From Metellina segmentata (Eukaryota > Arthropoda > Arachnida > Araneae > Tetragnathidae), in NCBI GenBank assembly GCA_947359465.1, contig OX375872.1, positions 125,624,337 through 125,688,336 on the forward strand: a stretch of 64,000 nucleotides of DNA, written 5' to 3'. Made by a program: the position numbers and the translations under genes. The notes under the pieces were generated by a model, which made no database searches, was not told the origin of the DNA, and saw nothing but the letters and a program-made list of their open reading frames with translations. Shown one piece after another: positions 59,714 through 64,000 of the stretch; within the stretch, counting starts at the first letter, position 1; every line of letters starts with the position of its first letter.

Positions 59714-59887
59714 TGTAGCGCCCTTGTTTTATACTAATGACTGTATATCCTTCTGGCGGTTAACAATATGAAATAAGCAGTCGAGAGCCAAGTTTCCCAT
59801 GCACGGACGCATGGTCTTCTGTATCCATAACTCTTAACTAAATTTAATGTGTGTTGTGTGAACTTAGATCTCATTAAAGATGTTACA
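59714..59887 (+). repeat. 3' LTR of Gypsy-3
   Basis: TGTAGCGCCC...GATGTTACA, 174 bp, preceded by CCAGAGGGGGAGTC, a polypurine tract. The right edge is inferred from the TG...CA rule. It is followed by CTAAATTTTGGCGCACTAG, in which TGGCGC looks like a primer-binding site rather than host DNA. Confidence 0.65.
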
Positions 59888-60041
59888 CTAAATTTTGGCG
59901 CACTAGCCTTCCATTTTCTTATCCCAACAGAACCCAGTGGCTTTCTCCGGCCACAAAATTGTTGAAATGTCCCATTCTTCACGTAGTCGGCGCATAATCG
60001 CGAGTGCTACGTATAAAATCATTAACGATTTCTTAAAGAGA
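59888..60041 (+). other. Leader-like sequence after the Gypsy-3 LTR, up to the Helitron
   Basis: Starts with a primer-site-like TTTTGGCGCACTAGCC, which is expected after a 5' LTR, not a 3' LTR. It could be the start of a second, truncated copy sharing this LTR. Cut at 60041 by Helitron 2. Confidence 0.45.
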
Positions 60042-61515
60042 CTAGGGGGCTCCGCCCCATGCTCCATTACGCTCGCCATCCCCCGGGGATTGCTACGCAA
60101 TCCCATTTGGTTTGCTTCGCAAACCAACATTCCTTTCGCAGAGTGAAACTATCTGATAAATTCGTATTATCCAGATTTCACTTTCCGGTCCATGACGTCA
60201 CAGCGAGGGCTTCGCAACCCTTACGCTCGCCGACCCCCGGGGATTGCTACGCAAACCAATACTTCTTTCGCAAGTGATTTAATTTTTTTTACTTTAACAC
60301 TTAATGCACCCTAAACTAATAGCCGCTCGAGTAAAAAATCTTCTGCATCTTGTTCCCTGTACAATTTTAAGTAAACCGTGTTGATCTCCAAACTTTACGA
60401 TTTATACTTAGTACTTTCTCGGTAAACCGTCTGAGAACAGAGGGAAAAAAGCGAGCCTTTTTCCTCGCCAAATAAAAAGGAATCGTTTTATGACAATTGT
60501 TGCTACGATAAATTTGATATCTGGCAAACCCGATAGTCGAAAATACAACCCTCGCGAATACAATGCTCCGCGAAATAAAAAATACGAAATTTGTGTCACC
60601 AACTTTTGATTGCATCGAATTTATTTACGAACCAATTTTAAAAATAATTGTAGAAGAGTACATTCTGAGGTATACTGCGATATTTTCAAAATTAAAAACT
60701 AATAGTAATACGATATAGATATGACAGTTTTAGTTTTGTATCGGAAATTACGATATGTGAAAGTTCCGACAATTGTATGACCAACTTTTAATTGCATCGA
60801 TTTTATTTATTAACCAATTTTAAAAATAATTGTACCATAAGAAAGAGTGTAATGTAATGTATTCAGTGATGTTCTCAAATTTAAAAAATGATAGTTTTTG
60901 TTGTAGATATAATGATTTTAGCAGAAAGTAGCGAAAATATCCAAAGATTCCGAATTTTGTATGACCAACTTTCGATCAATTTAATTATTAACCGATTTCA
61001 AAAGTAATAGTACCGTAAGAAAGAGTACATTCTGAGGTATACTGCGATATTTAAAAAATTAAAAACTAATAGTAATAATATATAGATACGGCAGTTTTTA
61101 AAAAAAGTAACAAAAATGTCCCGATTTTTCCCGAATTTCAAAAAAATATTATCAAGAACCAAATTGAAAGTTCAAAAAAAAACTCGACGAGCTGCAAAAA
61201 TTTACGTTGAGATATGCTCTTTAAAAAAAAACTCACGGCTGAAGACTGAAAATTTGTATATGTTTTGCTCATTCGCGGAAGAAATTTCGCTTCTTCAATT
61301 TTGACACTTAATAAACCCTAAACTAATAGCCGCATCGGAAAAAAAATCTTAATAATTGTCCAGGGAATACAATGAAGAACAAACCATGTTAAATTTGCTT
61401 TTTTTTTTGCTGATCAGTACTTTCTCGGGAAAACGTCTAAGAATCGAGCTAAACAACACAGTTTTCAATCCTGCGGTGTCGTCGTCGGCGGTAACTTTTT
61501 TTTAATATAGAGAGA
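60042..61515 (-). mobile_element. Helitron copy 2, non-autonomous, complete ends
   Basis: On the minus strand the 5' end is TCTCTCTATATTAAAA preceded by A (61516). The 3' end is GGGGCGGAGCCCCC plus TAG (CTAG), followed by T (60041). Insertion between A and T and the CTRR end are the Helitron rules. It matches copy 1 along its length but lacks the TTAA insert (single TTAA near 60368) and has small deletions. No Rep/helicase gene. Confidence 0.85.
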
Positions 61516-61560
61516 TTTCATATTTGTACTACTTTGAAAAAGAAATTAGGGAAGTAAGTG

Positions 61561-62744
61561 GGGTCATTCCACGCAAAATGAGCAAATCGGCTGTGGATGA
61601 CACATCACCTATTTTAATGAAAATTAGTTCTTAAATAGATCAGATATAGTAAGGAGGAACTTCCAAATATTAGTTGTCCAAAATGTATGTTTTATTGAAT
61701 TTTAAAGTTCAAGGTCACACAAATGTAGATTTTTTAGCAGTAATAGTAACCTGTTCGGCAGCACAAAATAACCACGTTTCAATTACAGAAGATGCAAAAT
61801 TTAACACGGTAGTTTTAGCACATAATGAATTTGAAAAGGTAATTAGTTAAAAGTCATGTCTATGATTCTAAGTTGAAATTTTTAAACTTGTTTTGACGCT
61901 GATTTTTTCGGCTTTTATAATTCATTTTTTAAGAAAAATTTATTTGGTATTTCTTTGTTGATATAGGGTTCATTATATGTGTTTAATTTCCCCGTTGTCA
62001 TTGAACTTATCGTAATATGCATAGACTTGGAAGCAAATGTTGTGATTTTGATTTTATCATTGTTGCTTTAGGACTCGGATTACAATCCCGAACTATAAAC
62101 ATATCCCGAGTAATAAACATATTAAAATGTATTCCTGTGAAATATCGGTTTTGTCAGAGCTGTCCTTTGTTTGATTTCTTATGCCTTTTTAGAGTAGAAA
62201 ATTGTCATTTTGTTATTTTCGTTAACTATTTTGAATATGAAAGAATTAAAATGCGACTTCCAAACTCTATCAGTAACATTATTATACTTAGCACTGTGAC
62301 TGGAATAAATTTAAAGGATGTCTTAAAACTTGTTTAGCCCATAGAAATGTTTTTAATTCTGTCTAAAATGACAATTTTCCATTTTTTGCAACTAAATTTT
62401 AAATTAAATGTAATGTTTAAAATTATTGTTGCCCAAGTGAAAAAAAAAAGACAATTTTGACAACAACAAAAGAAAATTTTGTACAGATTGTAAAAATGTA
62501 AAACATGTTTGTCTACCTTAAGTATAGCTTTTGAGAAACAGAACTTCAAACATGCAACTTTAAGCGATCTCACAATTGCTCTTCAAAGTTTTAAGACCTT
62601 AAAAAATATTTAATTTTGAACCTACATATTTTGGATATCGCTATTTATGTATAAACCTAACCCCTGTACCAAATTTTATAAAAATCCATTAGAATACGTC
62701 CGCAGGTTTTTTCTGATTTTTGCTCATTTGACGTAGAATGACCC
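61561..62744. mobile_element. Terminal-inverted-repeat element, non-coding
   Basis: The left end GGGTCATTCCACGCAAAATG and the inverted right end GGGTCATTCTACGTCAAATG match over ~27 bp (continuing AGCAAA). The interior (1.2 kb) has no transposase. The target duplication is unclear, so the superfamily is left open. An ORF of 106 codons at 62017-62337 has no recognisable features. Confidence 0.65.
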
Positions 62745-63247
62745 AGGGGTAAGAACATAGACATAATTAATACAACTCGTATTTAAAATTCACACTCATA
62801 CTTTAATTGTATTTAATAGGAAAACATAGCTGTAGGTGAAAATTTAAATAAAACAAATAAATGTGTGTGTTTAATTCGACGGATGAGACTGCTGATCACT
62901 GCATAATTGTTCGAATCTTGGAACTAAGATACAGCTACTCGCGATATGCTAGTGATACAGCTACTCGAATTTCTGTTACGACATCAATTTTCGAACGATA
63001 TTTGCTCCTTACAACACCAACTGCTTCACGGGCGCTTCGCGGCACCCCTAATCTCTTTACGTGATACCCCAGGGTCCCACGGCATACACTTTAGGAACCC
63101 ATGGCCTACGTTATTCCGGCAGGGGGAAATGAATGAAGAATGCTTTCTATAGCTGGTGGGGAAGGGAAAGCGAAAGCGGGATTGTGGAAAAGTATTTTCG
63201 GAATTTTTTGTACGAGATTCGTAGTTTTTCACTATACATCCGTAGGT
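62745..63247. other. Non-coding spacer
   Basis: Short tandem GCTACTCG / GATACAGCTACTCG duplication near 62929-62967. No gene recognised. Confidence 0.45.
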
Positions 63248-63261
63248 CCGTAGTTTTCACC

Positions 63262-63453
63262 GTTGGGTTGGCGTGGAAGTTTGGAGAGTGGGGTGCCAGC
63301 TCAGGTGTTGCTTCGTCATCTGACCGTGGTTCAAAATTACGAGGTGTTGTCCTCGAATCTTTCCCTTAAGGGACTGATCCCGGACCGTCGTCAATAGCCC
63401 GTTGTGTTGCTCTAGTACGACGTTAACTAAAATTACCATTACCATTACCATTA
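63262..63453 (+). mobile_element. SINE copy 3, 5'-truncated, with (TTACCA)n tail and 14-bp duplication
   Basis: Body of the SINE family without its tRNA-like head, ending in about four TTACCA-like repeats. It is flanked by an exact 14-bp direct repeat CCGTAGTTTTCACC (63248-63261 and 63454-63467). Target duplication plus 5' truncation show insertion by target-primed reverse transcription. Confidence 0.85.
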
Positions 63454-63559
63454 CCGTAGTTTTCACCTAATTTCCGTAGCAACTACGGAAATTCCGTAAC
63501 AGTTGGAGAGTCTGCAACTAGGAACCCACGACTATGAAGTCCCTAATGTGGTGGTGTAT

Positions 63560-63717
63560 CGAATAAAGGTACGGGACATCACAAATCTAAGGCAGAGGAT
63601 ATCACTCATGTCATTGCCACCATTGATGAGGGTATGTTACATCGAAGAAGGCAAGAAATCGAGTATCGTCTTGATGTCCTTCGTACAACAAATGGTTTTC
63701 ATATAGAGGTATATTAA
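63560..63717 (+). pseudogene. C-terminal relic of a Tc1/mariner-like transposase
   Basis: After VRDITNLRQRI, and in another frame from 63616, comes ATIDEGMLHRRRQEIEYR, then LDVLRTTNGFHIEV and TAA at 63715-63717. This pattern (LRxRI...ML...EYRxDVxRxTxGxHIE) is the usual C-terminus of one widespread group of mariner-like transposases. The catalytic part is absent, and there is a frameshift. Confidence 0.55.
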
Positions 63718-63744
63718 ATGAAGCAAATTATATATATATATATT

Positions 63745-63958
63745 TCAATCCCAGACGGAAATATCCCAGGACAATGCCTAGTAATTTTGTACCATGGTCA
63801 GTTGACGAGGTCAACGCCTCAGCTGGTACGCTTCCCGCCAACTTCCACACCACTATAACAAGGATATTTCAGGCCACGACAGGTTTAATGTGTACTAGCA
63901 GCCGTGTACACGGCGGTCTGTAGCTAAAGCGAGTTTCGAAGTCCCTCCCCCAAGTATG
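63745..63958 (-). mobile_element. SINE copy 4, minus strand
   Basis: Read on the minus strand: CTTCGAAACTC (degenerate B box), then CACATTAAACCTGTCGTGG, GGTGTGGAAGTTGG, ACCATGGTACAAAATTAC and GGGATATTTCC, matching the order of SINE copy 2. It is the most diverged copy. An (AT)n run lies just beyond its 3' end at 63730-63743. Confidence 0.65.
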
Positions 63959-64000
63959 CTTATACTTCTAAAAGAAGAAAATATTTACCTCAAAACTTCA

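Noticed and set aside
26071..60615. Minus-strand ORF of ~64-71 codons in Helitron copies (26071, 33163, 60408)
   Set aside because: Partly shared but broken differently in each copy, with no family motif. Treated as non-coding Helitron sequence.

Overview
This 64 kb window is AT-rich eukaryotic DNA made almost entirely of mobile elements and tandem repeats, with one candidate cellular gene. The elements present (Ty3/Gypsy, BEL/Pao, short LTR elements, Helitron, hAT-type and TTAA-target elements, a Merlin-like and a mariner-like transposase relic, and a tRNA-type SINE) point to an animal, most likely an arthropod and perhaps an arachnid. That taxonomic guess is inference from the style of the retroelement proteins. 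Nothing prokaryotic and no CRISPR, operon, tRNA or rRNA gene was seen.

Layout. (1) 1-11646: a higher-order tandem array of ~180-bp units, broken up by six copies of a ~530-bp block that is the duplicated 3' end of the minus-strand gene at 11805-12992, an acidic 395-codon ORF of unknown function. (2) 13655-13944: a SINE. (3) 14017-23844: a small hAT-type element with 8-bp target duplication, split by a complete and apparently young Ty3/Gypsy element (14453-23830, 1592-bp LTRs, 4-bp duplication). Its gag and pol are intact and look joined by a -1 ribosomal frameshift. (4) 23898-33745: a non-autonomous Helitron carrying a TTAA-flanked insert; a 2.37-kb slice of this composite plus its flank is tandemly repeated about 3.6 times. 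(5) 34395-35741: a SINE and a second hAT-type element. (6) 35821-39700: a decayed, 3'-truncated Gypsy element, joined directly to a BEL/Pao element. (7) 39701-53627: the BEL/Pao element (here BEL-A), itself carrying two later LTR insertions: BEL-B (40727-46587, TSD ACTTC) and LTR-C (47783-51604, TSD GTAT). (8) 53628-64000: relics of a Merlin-like transposase, hAT and LTR fragments, an internally deleted Gypsy element (57334-59887), a second Helitron (60042-61515), a terminal-inverted-repeat element (61561-62744), a mariner-like relic and two more SINE copies.

How the parts relate. Nesting and target duplications give a relative order: hAT before Gypsy-1; BEL-A before BEL-B and LTR-C; Helitron before the TTAA insert before the tandem amplification. 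The Helitron at 60042 is an uninserted relative that shows the empty site of the TTAA element. The most unusual signals are twelve GGTCAnnnTGACC palindromes in the leader of LTR-C; a slippery heptamer, stop codon and stem-loop at the gag-pol junction of Gypsy-1; and the amplification of one gene's 3' end into a satellite-like array. No sequence search was possible; family names rest on motifs read by eye.
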